A DNA stretch of 64,000 bases, from assembly GCF_023701945.1 (NCBI RefSeq), contig NZ_JABAEF010000004.1:124001-188000 (forward strand), in the 5' to 3' direction. The position numbers and the translations under genes are program-made. This DNA is from Rhizobium sp. CG5 (lineage in GTDB: Bacteria > Pseudomonadota > Alphaproteobacteria > Rhizobiales > Rhizobiaceae). Shown piece after piece: positions 1-8,916 of the stretch (positions are counted from its first letter, which is position 1; the number at the start of each line of letters is the position of its first letter). The notes beneath the pieces are model-generated. The model worked only from the letters and a program-made list of their open reading frames with translations. It was not told the origin of the DNA and searched no databases.

Positions 1-391
1 AGGTGACCGTGCCGCCCTTCGAAAAATCCTTGATGGCAGCCGAATAGCCGAAGCCTTCATGGGTTGCGATCGGGCGCTCGACCAGGCCGAAAAGATTGGG
101 GCCGACCTTGTTGGCTCCACCCTTTTCGCCGGTGTGACAGCTGACACATTTCTTGAAAACCGCTTCGCCAGCCGTGGCATCAGCGCTGGCCAGCAGCACC
201 GCGATCGGCGTTGCTGCGGCTGCCGTTTCGGCGCCCGCTCCAGCTTCACTCGAAACCTCCGCCACGATGGCGTAGCCTTCCTTCTCGGGAACTTCCGCAT
301 GGAAAATCCCTTCGGAGGCTATGGACACGGACATCAGGACGAAAACTGTGCCGAGCAAAGCACCGACGCCCATGTTCACATATGAATTCAT
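1..391 (-). CDS. cycM: Membrane-anchored cytochrome c (CycM-like), C-terminus outside window
   Basis: Reading leftwards from the ATG at 391 gives about 130 residues with no stop before the window edge, so the gene is 3'-truncated here. The protein starts with a hydrophobic, uncleaved-looking anchor (about residues 8-25), then an Ala-rich linker, then a class I c-type haem site CVSCH (residues 82-86) followed by a GPNLFG motif typical of mitochondrial-type cytochrome c. Such proteins carry electrons from the bc1 complex to a terminal oxidase at the periplasmic face of the membrane. It is divergent from kdsB across about 150 bases, an order known from rhizobia. The family is secure; the symbol rests on the anchor and synteny. 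Confidence 0.85.
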   Translation of the reverse strand, partial: MNSYVNMGVGALLGTVFVLMSVSIASEGIFHAEVPEKEGYAIVAEVSSEAGAGAETAAAATPIAVLLASADATAGEAVFKKCVSCHTGEKGGANKVGPNLFGLVERPIATHEGFGYSAAIKDFSKGGTVT

Positions 392-544
392 CTACAGACG
401 CTCCCCTTGCAACCGGCGGATCACGGACCGGTAGACCTTGAAATCGCGCGGAACCTATGACTTTTGCTTGACAGTTGCAATACGATTGTGATCCCGAGAC
501 TGAGACTTTTTGACACTTTTCGTGTGGGAATAGAAGGGCCGACA

Positions 545-1300
545 ATGAATAATAGCCGATTTGACAAAGTGCTGGTGCTGATCCCGGCCAGAATGTCTTC
601 CACCCGCCTTCCGGGCAAGCCACTTGCGGAAATTGGCGGCCTGCCGATGATCGTTCAGGTCGCCATGCGAGCCCGTGAAGCCGATGTCGGACGAATCATT
701 GTGGCCGTCGATGATCAGAGGATCGTCGAGGCCGTATCGGCCGCCGGCTTCGAGGTCGTCATGACCCGTGCCGACCACCAGTCCGGTTCGGACCGCATAT
801 ACGAAGCCCTGACGAAGGCCGATCCGGACGGTCGTTTCGAGACGATCATCAATGTCCAGGGCGATTTGCCGACGGTCGAGCCGGAGACGATCCGCGCTGC
901 CCTTAGGCCCCTGGACAATCCCTCAACCGATATTGCCACGCTGACCGTCGAGATCACCGACGAGCACGAAAAGACCAATCCCAATGTGGTGAAGGTGGTC
1001 GGCTCGCCGCTGTCCGACAGCCGCTTGCGCGCACTCTATTTCACCCGCGCCACCGCCCCTTACGGCGCTGGCCCGCTTTATCACCACATCGGCCTCTATG
1101 CCTATCGTCGCGCAGCCCTGGAGAAGTTTGTCAGCCTCTCGCCTTCCGTTCTGGAACGGCGCGAATCGCTGGAGCAGTTGCGGGCGCTGGAGGCGGGGCT
1201 GCGGATCGACGTGGAAATCGTCAACTCCGTGCCGCTCGGTGTCGATACACCGGAGGATCTTGAGAAAGCCCGCCAGATCCTTGGCCGGAAATCCCAGTAA
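545..1300 (+). CDS. kdsB: 3-deoxy-manno-octulosonate cytidylyltransferase
   Basis: The 251-residue product has the usual KdsB length. It opens with the nucleotide-binding signature [16 protein letters not shown] (about residues 12-27) and contains NVQGDLP, which in this family helps bind CTP and metal. The enzyme activates KDO with CTP to CMP-KDO for lipid A inner-core synthesis in the cytosol. The open frame extends upstream to 464, but the ATG at 545 is preceded by AGAAGG at good spacing and gives the family-length N-terminus. pheA begins three bases after its stop, so the two are probably co-transcribed. Confidence 0.95.
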   Translation: MNNSRFDKVLVLIPARMSSTRLPGKPLAEIGGLPMIVQVAMRAREADVGRIIVAVDDQRIVEAVSAAGFEVVMTRADHQSGSDRIYEALTKADPDGRFETIINVQGDLPTVEPETIRAALRPLDNPSTDIATLTVEITDEHEKTNPNVVKVVGSPLSDSRLRALYFTRATAPYGAGPLYHHIGLYAYRRAALEKFVSLSPSVLERRESLEQLRALEAGLRIDVEIVNSVPLGVDTPEDLEKARQILGRKSQ

Positions 1301-1303
1301 CGG

Positions 1304-2167
1304 ATGACAATGATGACGAGCGTAACAAATAACATCGCCTTCCAGGGCGATTATGGCGCCAATTCGGACATGGCCTGCCGTGACATGTTCCCCGATATGG
1401 CGCCGCTTCCGTGCCCGACCTTCGAGGATGCCTTCGTGGCGGTCGAAAACGGCGATGCGGATCTGGCGATGATCCCGATCGAAAACACCATCGCCGGCCG
1501 CGTCGCGGATATCCATTATCTCCTGCCCGAATCGCGCCTGCATATCATCGGCGAATATTTCATGCCGATCCGCTTCCAGCTGATGGTGCTGCCGGGTGTC
1601 AAGCGCGACGAGATCAAGACCGTTCACAGCCATATCCATGCGCTGGGCCAGTGCCGCAAGATCATCCGCGGCAGCGGCTGGAAGCCGGTCGTGGCCGGCG
1701 ATACGGCCGGAGCCGCCAAGCTGGTATCGGAAACCGGTGACCGGTCGATGGCAGCCCTTGCGCCTCGATTGGCGGCCGACCTCTATGGCCTTGAGATCAT
1801 TGCGGAGAATGTCGAGGACACGGAAAACAACGTCACCCGTTTCGTGGTGCTGTCCGGCGAGGAAAAGCTGGCAGAGCGCGTCAGCCCCGACGAACTGTTC
1901 GTGACCACCTTCGTGTTCAACGTTCGCAATATTCCGGCAGCCCTCTACAAGGCCATGGGTGGCTTTGCGACAAACGGCATCAACATGACGAAGCTCGAAA
2001 GCTACCAGATCGGCGGCACCTTCGTGGCGACCCAGTTCTACGCCGATATCGAAGGCCATCCCGACGATGTGCCGGTCCGCCAGGCCCTGGAAGAGCTGCG
2101 CTTCTTCTCCGAAAAGGTCCGCATCCTTGGCGTCTACAAGGGCCATCCCATGCGCGCCAGGCTCTGA
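1304..2167 (+). CDS. pheA: Prephenate dehydratase
   Basis: A 287-residue monofunctional prephenate dehydratase (no chorismate mutase domain), converting prephenate to phenylpyruvate in phenylalanine synthesis. The catalytic domain starts at IAFQGDYGANSDMA and includes PIENTIAGRV. The catalytic Thr-Arg-Phe is in NNVTRF (178-180). A C-terminal ACT domain (about 190-275, with KLESYQIGG) is the usual phenylalanine feedback site. ATGs at 1304, 1310 and 1313 are all in frame, so the exact first residue is uncertain by three codons. It lies directly behind kdsB and converges on nudC. Confidence 0.95.
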   Translation: MTMMTSVTNNIAFQGDYGANSDMACRDMFPDMAPLPCPTFEDAFVAVENGDADLAMIPIENTIAGRVADIHYLLPESRLHIIGEYFMPIRFQLMVLPGVKRDEIKTVHSHIHALGQCRKIIRGSGWKPVVAGDTAGAAKLVSETGDRSMAALAPRLAADLYGLEIIAENVEDTENNVTRFVVLSGEEKLAERVSPDELFVTTFVFNVRNIPAALYKAMGGFATNGINMTKLESYQIGGTFVATQFYADIEGHPDDVPVRQALEELRFFSEKVRILGVYKGHPMRARL

Positions 2168-2199
2168 TCAACGACGGATCGGGGCTTGATCGTGACCGG

Positions 2200-3162
2200 T
2201 CAGGCCGGCCATTCCAGCCAATCGGCCATCAGCCGGTTGGCGATTGTGCCATCGATGGGAGCCGCGCGGCCGTCGGTCGAGCGCTCCTCCAGCATGGCCG
2301 CAACCTCGTCGCGGGTGAACCAGCGGCAATCCTCAAGCTCGGTTTCGTCGCGGATGATCTCGGTGCTCAAGGCTTCGGCATAGCAGCCGATCATCAACTG
2401 ATGCGGCATCGGCCATGGCTGCGAGGCGTGGTAGCGAACCCGGCCGATATCGATGCCGGATTCCTCCTGGGTCTCGCGGCGCACGGCATTTTCAATGGTT
2501 TCCCCGGGCTCGACGAAACCGGCAAGGCAGGAGTACATGCCCGCTGGGAAGCGATGGCTGCGGCCAAGCAGGCAGAGGTCACGCGCTTCGTCGATCGCCA
2601 TCATGATGACCACCGGATCGGTGCGGGGAAAACTCGTGTGTTCGCAGGCGCTGCAGACGCGCTTGTAGCCGCCGACACGGCTTTCGGTGCGGCTTCCGCA
2701 TTTGCCGCAGAAGCGATTGTCGGCGTTCCAGTGCAGCAAGCTCAGGGCCTGCGCCACTTCGCCCAAAAGCTCTTCGCCGATCAGTGCATCGCGAAACAGC
2801 GCCCGCCCGTCGGCGATCTTGTAGTCGTTGGCAAGCGCCTCGGCGCTTGACCTGACCGGCAGCGCGATCCGCGGTTCGCCGCTGGGCTGATAGCCGAGAA
2901 GAACGGCGTTCTCGAGGTCGGGGTCAAGCCCCGGCAGCTCGTAAGGCGCAAACAGCGGATCGAGCACCTGGCCGTCATGTTTCAGCACCAGCGCATTGCC
3001 GGCAAAGGCGAGAATATGGGCACCTTCCACCGAAAGGGCCTTTTCCAGACAGGTCTCGTCGCGGTGCTCGGCATCCCGATCGAGACCGTTCTGGGCGAAG
3101 GCGGTCAATGCGCTGGGTTCGGGATGGGGGGCGGAAATGTCGAAAATGGATGTCTTGATCAT
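2200..3162 (-). CDS. nudC: NAD(H) pyrophosphatase, Nudix family
   Basis: The 320-residue product has an N-terminal NUDIX-like region, a four-cysteine zinc ribbon (CGKCG ... CSAC, about residues 178-198) and a complete Nudix box from GFVEPGE through RETQEESGI. This arrangement marks NudC, which hydrolyses NAD(H) to NMN(H) and AMP and in enterobacteria removes NAD caps from RNA. A downstream SQPWPMPHQLM segment fits the SQPWPFPxS signature of NADH-preferring Nudix enzymes, with substitutions at its end. The start codon overlaps the stop of the HIT-family gene by four bases (ATGA), so the two are translationally coupled. Confidence 0.95.
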   Translation of the reverse strand: MIKTSIFDISAPHPEPSALTAFAQNGLDRDAEHRDETCLEKALSVEGAHILAFAGNALVLKHDGQVLDPLFAPYELPGLDPDLENAVLLGYQPSGEPRIALPVRSSAEALANDYKIADGRALFRDALIGEELLGEVAQALSLLHWNADNRFCGKCGSRTESRVGGYKRVCSACEHTSFPRTDPVVIMMAIDEARDLCLLGRSHRFPAGMYSCLAGFVEPGETIENAVRRETQEESGIDIGRVRYHASQPWPMPHQLMIGCYAEALSTEIIRDETELEDCRWFTRDEVAAMLEERSTDGRAAPIDGTIANRLMADWLEWPA

Positions 3163-3566
3163 TGCAGGGCTTCGAGAAGTCTCGTTTTGAATGCTTGTCT
3201 GTCGCCGTCGTCGTAAGCGATGGCCGTGCCGTGGCCCCAGACCGGACCGGGCCAGTTGGCATCGCCTTCGCTGCGGGCGATCACATGAACATGGAGCTGG
3301 CGAACGATATTGCCAAGGGCGCCGACATTGATCTTGGTCGCTCCCGTTGCGGTTTTCAGCGCGGCGGCCACGGTGATCTGCTCGAAGGTCAGCATGGCCT
3401 GGTCGAGAGGCGTCAGTTCGAACAGCTCGGTGATCCCAGGCCGCTGCGGCACCAGCAGCAGCCAGGGCCAGCGACTATCGCCCATGAGCCGCAATTCACA
3501 CAGGCCCATGCGCATCAACAGCTCGCTGTCACGCGCCAATCTTTCATCCAGCGTGAATGTTCCCAC
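3159..3566 (-). CDS. HIT-family nucleotide-binding protein
   Basis: A 135-residue protein with the histidine-triad signature QLHVHVIAR near residues 105-113, belonging to a rhizobial branch of HIT hydrolases. Related enzymes hydrolyse nucleoside phosphoramidates or dinucleotides; the substrate here cannot be read from sequence. I chose the GTG at 3566 because AGGGAGGA sits a few bases upstream of it; the frame continues further to 3623 without a better site. Its stop overlaps the ATG of nudC. Two nucleotide-cleaving enzymes in one coupled unit suggests nucleotide housekeeping. Confidence 0.88.
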   Translation of the reverse strand: MGTFTLDERLARDSELLMRMGLCELRLMGDSRWPWLLLVPQRPGITELFELTPLDQAMLTFEQITVAAALKTATGATKINVGALGNIVRQLHVHVIARSEGDANWPGPVWGHGTAIAYDDGDRQAFKTRLLEALQ

Positions 3567-3653
3567 GGCAGTCCTCCCTGATTTTTCTTTCCCATAACAG
3601 TTTTTTGGAGCCTTGGCTTGCATTTGCTGTCGTTATTGCCGATATGTGCGCTT

Positions 3654-3750
3654 GGGAGGTTGGTGGTGGACGAGCCACTCGCCAACCGGGTCAGGTCCGG
3701 AAGGAAGCAGCCCTAACGAGCACGGCGCGGGTCATCGCGCCAGCCTCCCA
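3654..3750 (+). ncRNA. ffs: Signal recognition particle RNA, small bacterial type (4.5S)
   Basis: The region contains the nearly invariant SRP core GGTCAGGTCCGGAAGGAAGC (3689-3708) followed by AGCCCTAACGAG. Flanking segments GGGAGGTTGG (from 3654) and CCAGCCTCCC (to 3749) are complementary and close the hairpin. This RNA binds Ffh and targets nascent membrane proteins. Its position just ahead of dnaX is common in alphaproteobacteria. The exact ends are inferred from the closing stem. Confidence 0.95.
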
Positions 3751-3832
3751 CCTTTCGTTCTTTCCGGCCGGCGATCAAAGCGGGGCCGGACCATGCCCAC
3801 CCACCGGGCGGAGTATAAAGGCTGGCAGGGCG

Positions 3833-5707
3833 ATGAGCGATTTGGAGCCGACAGCAGCAGGTGAGAAAAACGCCGGCGCCGGCTACCGGGTTCTCGCCCG
3901 CAAATACCGGCCGAAAGATTTCACGGACCTCATGGTCGGCCAGGAGCCGATGGTCCGCACCCTCACCAACGCCTTCGAGACGGGTCGCATTGCGCAGGCC
4001 TATATGCTGACCGGCGTGCGCGGGGTGGGCAAGACCACGACGGCGCGCATCCTGGCGCGGGCGCTGAACTACAAGACATCCGAGATCGACCGGCCGACCA
4101 TCGACCTGCGCGTGCCCGGCGAACACTGCCAGGCGATCATGGAAGGCCGGCATGTCGACGTCATCGAGATGGACGCCGCCTCCCATACCGGCATCGACGA
4201 TATCCGCGAGATCATCGAGCAGGTGCGCTACCGGCCGGTTTCGGCGCGCTACAAGGTCTATATCATCGACGAAGTGCACATGCTCTCGACCCAGGCCTTC
4301 AACGGCCTGTTGAAGACGCTCGAAGAGCCGCCGGAACATGTGAAATTCATCTTTGCCACCACGGAAATCCGCAAGGTTCCGATCACCGTCCTGTCGCGCT
4401 GCCAGCGTTTCGATCTGAGGCGCATCAGCGCCGGCGATCTGGTCGGCCTGTTTTCGACCATTGCCTCGAAAGAGGGGATCGTCGCCGAAGAGGATGCCCT
4501 GGCGATGATCGCCCGCGCTGCCGAAGGGTCGGCGCGCGACGGTCTGTCGCTGCTCGACCAGGCGATCGCCCATGGTGTCGGCGAAGTGAAGGCGGATGCC
4601 GTGCGGGCCATGCTCGGCCTTGCCGATCGCGCCCGCATCGTCGATCTCTTCGCCCATATCGTCAACGGCGAAGTGGCCGCCGCCCTCGACGAATTCGGCA
4701 GCCAGTACGAGGCCGGCGCCAACCCGACCGTGGTGCTGACCGATCTTGCCGATTTCACCCATCTGGTCACCCGCCTCAAATATATTCCCGGTGCGCTGAA
4801 CGATCCGTCGCTGAGCGAAGTCGAACGGTTGCGCGGCGGCGAATTTGCCGAAAGCGTGGCGGTCACGGCCCTGTCGCGCATCTGGCAGATGCTGCTGAAG
4901 GGCATTCCCGAGGCCGAGAACTCGTCGCGGCCGGCCGGCGCTGCCGAAATGGTGCTGATCCGCCTGACCCATGCCGCCCATCTCCCGTCGCCGGAAGATG
5001 CGGCCCGCCGGCTTCTCGAGATGAGCCAGGAGGGTGGCGCCGTCGACCGCGCACCATCGCCGCCGCGCGGCGGCGGGGCAGCACCACAAGCGTCCTATCG
5101 CACCCAGGCCGTTGCCCATCAGGCCGCGCCCGACATGGCGCCGCGGCCTGCAAGTCACGCGCCTGTTGCGCATCTGCAGGCCGTGCCGACCAGCCAGAAC
5201 GCGCCACAGCCAGCCGAAAGGCGCGACATTCAGCCGGCCGAAGCCCCTGTGCCGAAGGTGCCGGTCAATTCGCTCGATGATATCGCCGAGCTTTGCTCGA
5301 AAAACCGCGATCCGCGCCTGCGCGCACTGCTCAGGAGTTTCGTGCGGCTGGTCAAGCTGGAGCCCGGACGGCTGGAGATCAACCTGCCGGCAGACGCGCC
5401 GCGCGCCATCGTCAGCGATCTGCAGAAGCGGCTCGAGGAATGGACCGAGATCCGCTGGATGGTCATCCTCAGCCGCGAAGAAGGCGATGCCACCCTTGCC
5501 GAAACCGAGACCTCGCAGCGCCAGGCGCGCCTGACCGATGCCATGCAGGATCCCGATGTGGCGGCCATCCTCGCCCGCTTTCCAGGCGCCAAGGTCACCG
5601 ACGTTCGCATCCGTGCCGCAGCCGTCGAGGACGAGATGCCAAGCCTGCCGGCCGCCGCCGAATCGGTCGAAGGCGACATCCTTCCGGGCGACGACATCGA
5701 ATTTTAA
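3833..5707 (+). CDS. dnaX: DNA polymerase III subunits tau/gamma
   Basis: 624 residues: an AAA+ clamp-loader ATPase with Walker A GVRGVGKTT (61-69), Walker B IDEVHML, SRC sensor in VLSRCQRF, then lid and collar domains. A Pro/Ala-rich linker follows (about 385-450) and then a C-terminal tau-like domain. It loads the beta clamp and links the core polymerase to the helicase. Three of the four cysteines of the E. coli DnaX zinc module have no equivalent here; only Cys99 remains. I took the ATG at 3833 because it gives the conserved YRVLARKYRP start soon after; the frame is open upstream through the SRP RNA. No frameshift signal was identified by eye. Confidence 0.95.
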   Translation: MSDLEPTAAGEKNAGAGYRVLARKYRPKDFTDLMVGQEPMVRTLTNAFETGRIAQAYMLTGVRGVGKTTTARILARALNYKTSEIDRPTIDLRVPGEHCQAIMEGRHVDVIEMDAASHTGIDDIREIIEQVRYRPVSARYKVYIIDEVHMLSTQAFNGLLKTLEEPPEHVKFIFATTEIRKVPITVLSRCQRFDLRRISAGDLVGLFSTIASKEGIVAEEDALAMIARAAEGSARDGLSLLDQAIAHGVGEVKADAVRAMLGLADRARIVDLFAHIVNGEVAAALDEFGSQYEAGANPTVVLTDLADFTHLVTRLKYIPGALNDPSLSEVERLRGGEFAESVAVTALSRIWQMLLKGIPEAENSSRPAGAAEMVLIRLTHAAHLPSPEDAARRLLEMSQEGGAVDRAPSPPRGGGAAPQASYRTQAVAHQAAPDMAPRPASHAPVAHLQAVPTSQNAPQPAERRDIQPAEAPVPKVPVNSLDDIAELCSKNRDPRLRALLRSFVRLVKLEPGRLEINLPADAPRAIVSDLQKRLEEWTEIRWMVILSREEGDATLAETETSQRQARLTDAMQDPDVAAILARFPGAKVTDVRIRAAAVEDEMPSLPAAAESVEGDILPGDDIEF

Positions 5708-5737
5708 GCTCGACGATAAACCCAAGGAGATATGACG

Positions 5738-6061
5738 ATGCGCGACATCATGGGCATGATGGGCAAGGTCAAGGAAATGCAGGCCAAGATGGAACAGATG
5801 CAGGCGGAAATCGCCGCGCTCGAAGTCCAGGGTCAGTCGGGCGGCGGTCTTGTCGTGGTCACCATGACCGGCAAGGGCGATCTGAAGGGTCTGAAGATCG
5901 ACCCGTCGCTGTTCAAGGAAGACGATGTCGAGATCCTCGAGGACCTGATTGTCGCGGCCCACAAGGATGCCAAGGACAAAGCCGAAGCGGTGATGGCCGA
6001 AAAGACCAAGGAAATGACCGCCGGCCTTCCCATCCCGCCCGGCATGAAGCTGCCGTTCTGA
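5738..6061 (+). CDS. YbaB/EbfC nucleoid-associated protein
   Basis: A 107-residue DNA-binding dimer of the YbaB/EbfC family, with the Met-rich, coiled N-terminus [15 protein letters not shown] and the family motif [12 protein letters not shown]. These proteins bend DNA and are often encoded between dnaX and recR. Two in-frame ATGs exist. AAGGAG at 5724-5729 lies only two bases from the first (5732) but eight from the second (5738), so the second is the likely start and gives the family-typical length. Confidence 0.92.
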   Translation: MRDIMGMMGKVKEMQAKMEQMQAEIAALEVQGQSGGGLVVVTMTGKGDLKGLKIDPSLFKEDDVEILEDLIVAAHKDAKDKAEAVMAEKTKEMTAGLPIPPGMKLPF

Positions 6062-6949
6062 TCAGGGATACAGCCGCTGCGGCCAGGGATTGATCCCGTC
6101 CCGCAGCCATAAGATCGTATCCAGCCAGAAGCCGGATGCGTGGCGATCGTGGAACAGGCCGAAATGGCCGACCTGCTCCTGCCCGAGATCCTGCGGCTCA
6201 AGCATGACCTTTTGCGGCTCCGCACCGCTGTAATAGTCCAGTCCGCGGGACACGGCTTCGGCCGTGGCGAAGGGATCATCCGACGTGCTGATCGCCAGGA
6301 TCGGCGCCGTGACGGCGGCAAAGCTGGACAGTATCCGCTCGGTTCTTGCCGGGTCGAGACGCGCTTCGAGGCGCTTGCCGCGAAAGCCCCACTCGTAGGC
6401 GACCCCTGCCGGCAGGTCTTCCAGCCAACCCAGACGACGGCCTGGAAAATAGCCGAACAGCACGGTGAGCAACGGCATCGCCAGATGCCATTTCAAAAAT
6501 AGCTGAAGACGATCGCCGGCTTTGTAATCAGGCCAATAGGCATATTGAGCGCCGACCGTCAGCATCCGGTCTATGGTAAAGGCGCTCGCGGCGTAACCGG
6601 GCAGCACGCCGCCGATGCTGTGGCCGACGACCGTAACGCTGTCTCGTCCGGAACGGTCCATGGCGAATGTCAGCGCGGCCTCCACGTCCCGCTCGCCCCA
6701 CTGGGTCCAATCGAAGCCGGAGCCCGACAATCGTTCGGGCCGTGACAGGCCTATGCCGCGGTAGTCATATGTCAGGACCTCGAAACCGTGGTCGGCGAGA
6801 AATGCGGCATAGCGGTGGTAGTAGCGGGCGGCGACCCCGGTCGCCGGATTGATGACGACAATCTGACCGGCCTTGGACCGAGGTGACCACCAATGACCGC
6901 GCAGCGGGATGGCGTCGCTGCAGATGATCCGAACCGCTTCCCGCTCCAT
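6062..6949 (-). CDS. Alpha/beta hydrolase (serine esterase-like)
   Basis: 295 residues with an alpha/beta-hydrolase fold. The nucleophile elbow is GHSIGG (about residue 101), the acid is probably in STSDDPF and the catalytic histidine in VGHFGLF. Its DYRGIGLS segment resembles the oxyanion region of proline-iminopeptidase/lipase-type enzymes. The substrate is unknown. An ATG at 6988 would add 13 residues, but the ATG at 6949 has GGAGGG at ideal spacing (6955-6960), so I use it. It is transcribed away from the adjacent TetR gene, with a perfect palindrome between them, so it is the obvious candidate target of that repressor. It abuts the end of ybaB. Confidence 0.85.
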   Translation of the reverse strand: MEREAVRIICSDAIPLRGHWWSPRSKAGQIVVINPATGVAARYYHRYAAFLADHGFEVLTYDYRGIGLSRPERLSGSGFDWTQWGERDVEAALTFAMDRSGRDSVTVVGHSIGGVLPGYAASAFTIDRMLTVGAQYAYWPDYKAGDRLQLFLKWHLAMPLLTVLFGYFPGRRLGWLEDLPAGVAYEWGFRGKRLEARLDPARTERILSSFAAVTAPILAISTSDDPFATAEAVSRGLDYYSGAEPQKVMLEPQDLGQEQVGHFGLFHDRHASGFWLDTILWLRDGINPWPQRLYP

Positions 6950-7000
6950 CGCCGTCCCTCCAGACCAGACGATTGGAGCATTCCCCATTGCCGCGCTTGT

Positions 7001-7022
7001 GTATACTCACTGGTCAGTATAC
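7001..7022. promoter_or_regulatory. Palindromic operator between hydrolase and TetR genes
   Basis: GTATACT-N8-AGTATAC is a perfect 7-bp inverted repeat, and the 8-base spacer itself contains near-symmetric CACTGGTC. It sits ten bases before the TetR start codon and inside the divergent control region. TetR-family regulators usually bind such symmetric sites and repress both flanking genes. Binding is inferred. Confidence 0.7.
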
Positions 7023-7031
7023 CTTTTCATT

Positions 7032-7625
7032 ATGGAAGAAATATCGACCCGAGAGCGGATCATTTCCGCCGCCAACCGGCTGTTCTACCGCGAAGGCATC
7101 CGGGCTGTCAGCGTGGACGCGGTGGCGCACGAGGCCGGTATCACCAAGAAGTCGCTTTACTGCCACTTCAAGAGCAAGGACGACCTGATCGCGGCCTATC
7201 TGTCCCATCGCGACCAACCGAACCTGGCCGCCTATCGCCGCTGGTTCGACGCGGCCGAAGGCGATGTCGGCGATCGCGTCTCGGCGATTTTCGACCATCT
7301 CGCGATTGCGGCTGCGCGTGCGGACTGGAAGGGTTGCGGTTTCCTCAGAACCTCGGCCGAGCTTGCCAACCTGCCGGGCCATCCGGCGTTGCAGATCGGA
7401 CGAGCGCACAAGAAGGCCTTCGAATGCTGGCTGATGCAGAAGATCGAGGCGGCAGGAATTGCCGGTTCCGGCGATCTTGCCCGGCAAATCATGCTGCTGC
7501 TGGACGGCTGCTTTTCGGTGGCGATGCTGCATCGCGACCCGAGCTACATGAACTCGGCAGGTCTTGCCGCCAAATCGCTCATCCGTCATGCGCAGTCGTT
7601 GGCCGGGGCTACAGTTTCTGCGTAA
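7032..7625 (+). CDS. TetR/AcrR-family transcriptional regulator
   Basis: A 197-residue regulator with a clear N-terminal TetR helix-turn-helix (STRERIISAANRLFYREG, then VSVDAVAHEAGITKKSLYCHFKSKDDL) and a variable ligand-binding C-terminus. The ATG at 7032 starts the protein a few residues before the helix-turn-helix, as is normal; longer in-frame starts would run over the operator. It is divergent from the alpha/beta hydrolase and its 3' end overlaps the MOSC gene by 17 bases. The ligand is unknown. Confidence 0.9.
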   Translation: MEEISTRERIISAANRLFYREGIRAVSVDAVAHEAGITKKSLYCHFKSKDDLIAAYLSHRDQPNLAAYRRWFDAAEGDVGDRVSAIFDHLAIAAARADWKGCGFLRTSAELANLPGHPALQIGRAHKKAFECWLMQKIEAAGIAGSGDLARQIMLLLDGCFSVAMLHRDPSYMNSAGLAAKSLIRHAQSLAGATVSA

Positions 7626-8226
7626 AATAAGCTCGGATCCGGATCGCCAGCGGCGCTGCCAGATAGCGGGCGATATCGGGATTGTCCCGCTTGCTGCCAT
7701 AGGCCGCCAAGAGCTCGGGCATGGTCACACGGTCGCCGGCAAAAAGTTCGTGCCGTACTGCCTGGCCGGCCTCCACCAAGCCCGGCGCCAGGACCCGGCA
7801 ATAGATCCCCGGCCGGCCCGCCGCCGTGTAGCGTTTGACGAGCATCGGATCGTTCATCCGGGCGGCGAACGTGGCGCAAGGGGTGCGGGGTGCGGTCGCC
7901 TCCAGGATCAAAGGGCCGATCACGAACCGGTCGCCGACGGCTACATCGCGATTGTCGAGATCGGATATCACCAGGTTTTCGCCGAACGTGCCGGGAGCAA
8001 TGGGTTGGCCGAGTTGCTCGGCCCACCAGTCGAGCGTCGTGCCACCCTCGATATAGACGGCCTGATCCGGACCGCCATGGTGCTTGCGATTGCAGATCCT
8101 ATCGCCGAGCAGGCCTTCCCCATCGACCTGGACCGGCCCTGAAACCGGTATTTTGAAGATGCCTGTCTTGTACGACTTGCCCGTCAGGGTCTCTGCCGAA
8201 CCTATGCAGACGGCAAGGATTTTCAT
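7609..8226 (-). CDS. MOSC-domain protein (YiiM-like)
   Basis: A 205-residue protein containing a MOSC domain with the YiiM-like signatures GDRICNRKHHGGPDQAVY and RTPCATF. The conserved Cys of the latter is the usual sulfur/molybdenum-ligand candidate. MOSC proteins handle sulfur transfer or molybdenum cofactor-dependent N-hydroxylated base detoxification. The ATG at 8226 is preceded by GGAG at good spacing; the frame extends to 8289 but would overlap recR. It converges on, and overlaps, the TetR gene. Confidence 0.88.
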   Translation of the reverse strand: MKILAVCIGSAETLTGKSYKTGIFKIPVSGPVQVDGEGLLGDRICNRKHHGGPDQAVYIEGGTTLDWWAEQLGQPIAPGTFGENLVISDLDNRDVAVGDRFVIGPLILEATAPRTPCATFAARMNDPMLVKRYTAAGRPGIYCRVLAPGLVEAGQAVRHELFAGDRVTMPELLAAYGSKRDNPDIARYLAAPLAIRIRAYFTQKL

Positions 8227-8282
8227 CGGAGGCACTCCATTAGACGATTCCGCTTTGCCTAGATATGCGCTAGAAGCGGCCA

Positions 8283-8888
8283 ATGGCAAAGCGAGTCACC
8301 GGTCCCGAAATCGAAAAACTGATCCAGCTCCTGGCGAAAGTGCCGGGCCTTGGGCCGCGATCGGCGCGCCGCGCTGCGCTGCATCTGATCAAGAAGAAGG
8401 ACCAGCTGCTGGGGCCTCTCGGCCACGCCATGGGCGAGGCCTATGACAAGGTCAAGATCTGCTCCCATTGCGGCAATGTCGATACGATCGACCCCTGCAC
8501 GGTCTGCACCGACGACCGTCGCGACCAGTCGGTGATCATCGTCGTCGAAGACGTTTCCGATCTCTGGGCGCTGGAGCGGGCCGGCGTGCTGAACGCTGCC
8601 TACCATGTTCTCGGCGGCACCCTGTCGCCGCTCGACGGTGTCGGGCCGGATGACCTCAACATCAAGGGGCTGATCGACCGCGTCGCCAAGGGCGGCATTC
8701 GCGAGATCATCATCGCGGTCAACGCGACCGTCGAGGGGCAAACCACAGCCCACTATATAACGGATCACCTGACCGGGCTGGACGTGCGCATCACCCGGCT
8801 CGCCCATGGCGTGCCGGTCGGCGGCGAACTCGATTATCTGGACGAGGGCACGCTGTCGGCCGCTATCCGGGCCCGCACCGTGATCTGA
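8283..8888 (+). CDS. recR: Recombination protein RecR
   Basis: 201 residues, normal for RecR. An N-terminal helix-hairpin-helix ([15 protein letters not shown]), a Cys4 zinc finger (CSHC ... CTVC, about 58-72) and a Toprim domain ([12 protein letters not shown] ... [11 protein letters not shown]) are all intact. It works with RecF/RecO to load RecA at gaps. In many bacteria recR directly follows ybaB; here three unrelated genes lie between. Confidence 0.97.
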   Translation: MAKRVTGPEIEKLIQLLAKVPGLGPRSARRAALHLIKKKDQLLGPLGHAMGEAYDKVKICSHCGNVDTIDPCTVCTDDRRDQSVIIVVEDVSDLWALERAGVLNAAYHVLGGTLSPLDGVGPDDLNIKGLIDRVAKGGIREIIIAVNATVEGQTTAHYITDHLTGLDVRITRLAHGVPVGGELDYLDEGTLSAAIRARTVI

Positions 8889-8916
8889 TTTTTGGCCGAC
8901 CTAAGGGAGATGCGGC

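Noticed and set aside
3713..5962. Long open frame antisense to dnaX (749 codons)
   Set aside because: It mirrors the GC-rich codon pattern of dnaX on the other strand, has no domain and no ribosome-binding site. The same holds for long antisense frames opposite nusA (12094-14334), pnp (20624-22504), rpsA (31766-33484) and dnaK (49746-51431).
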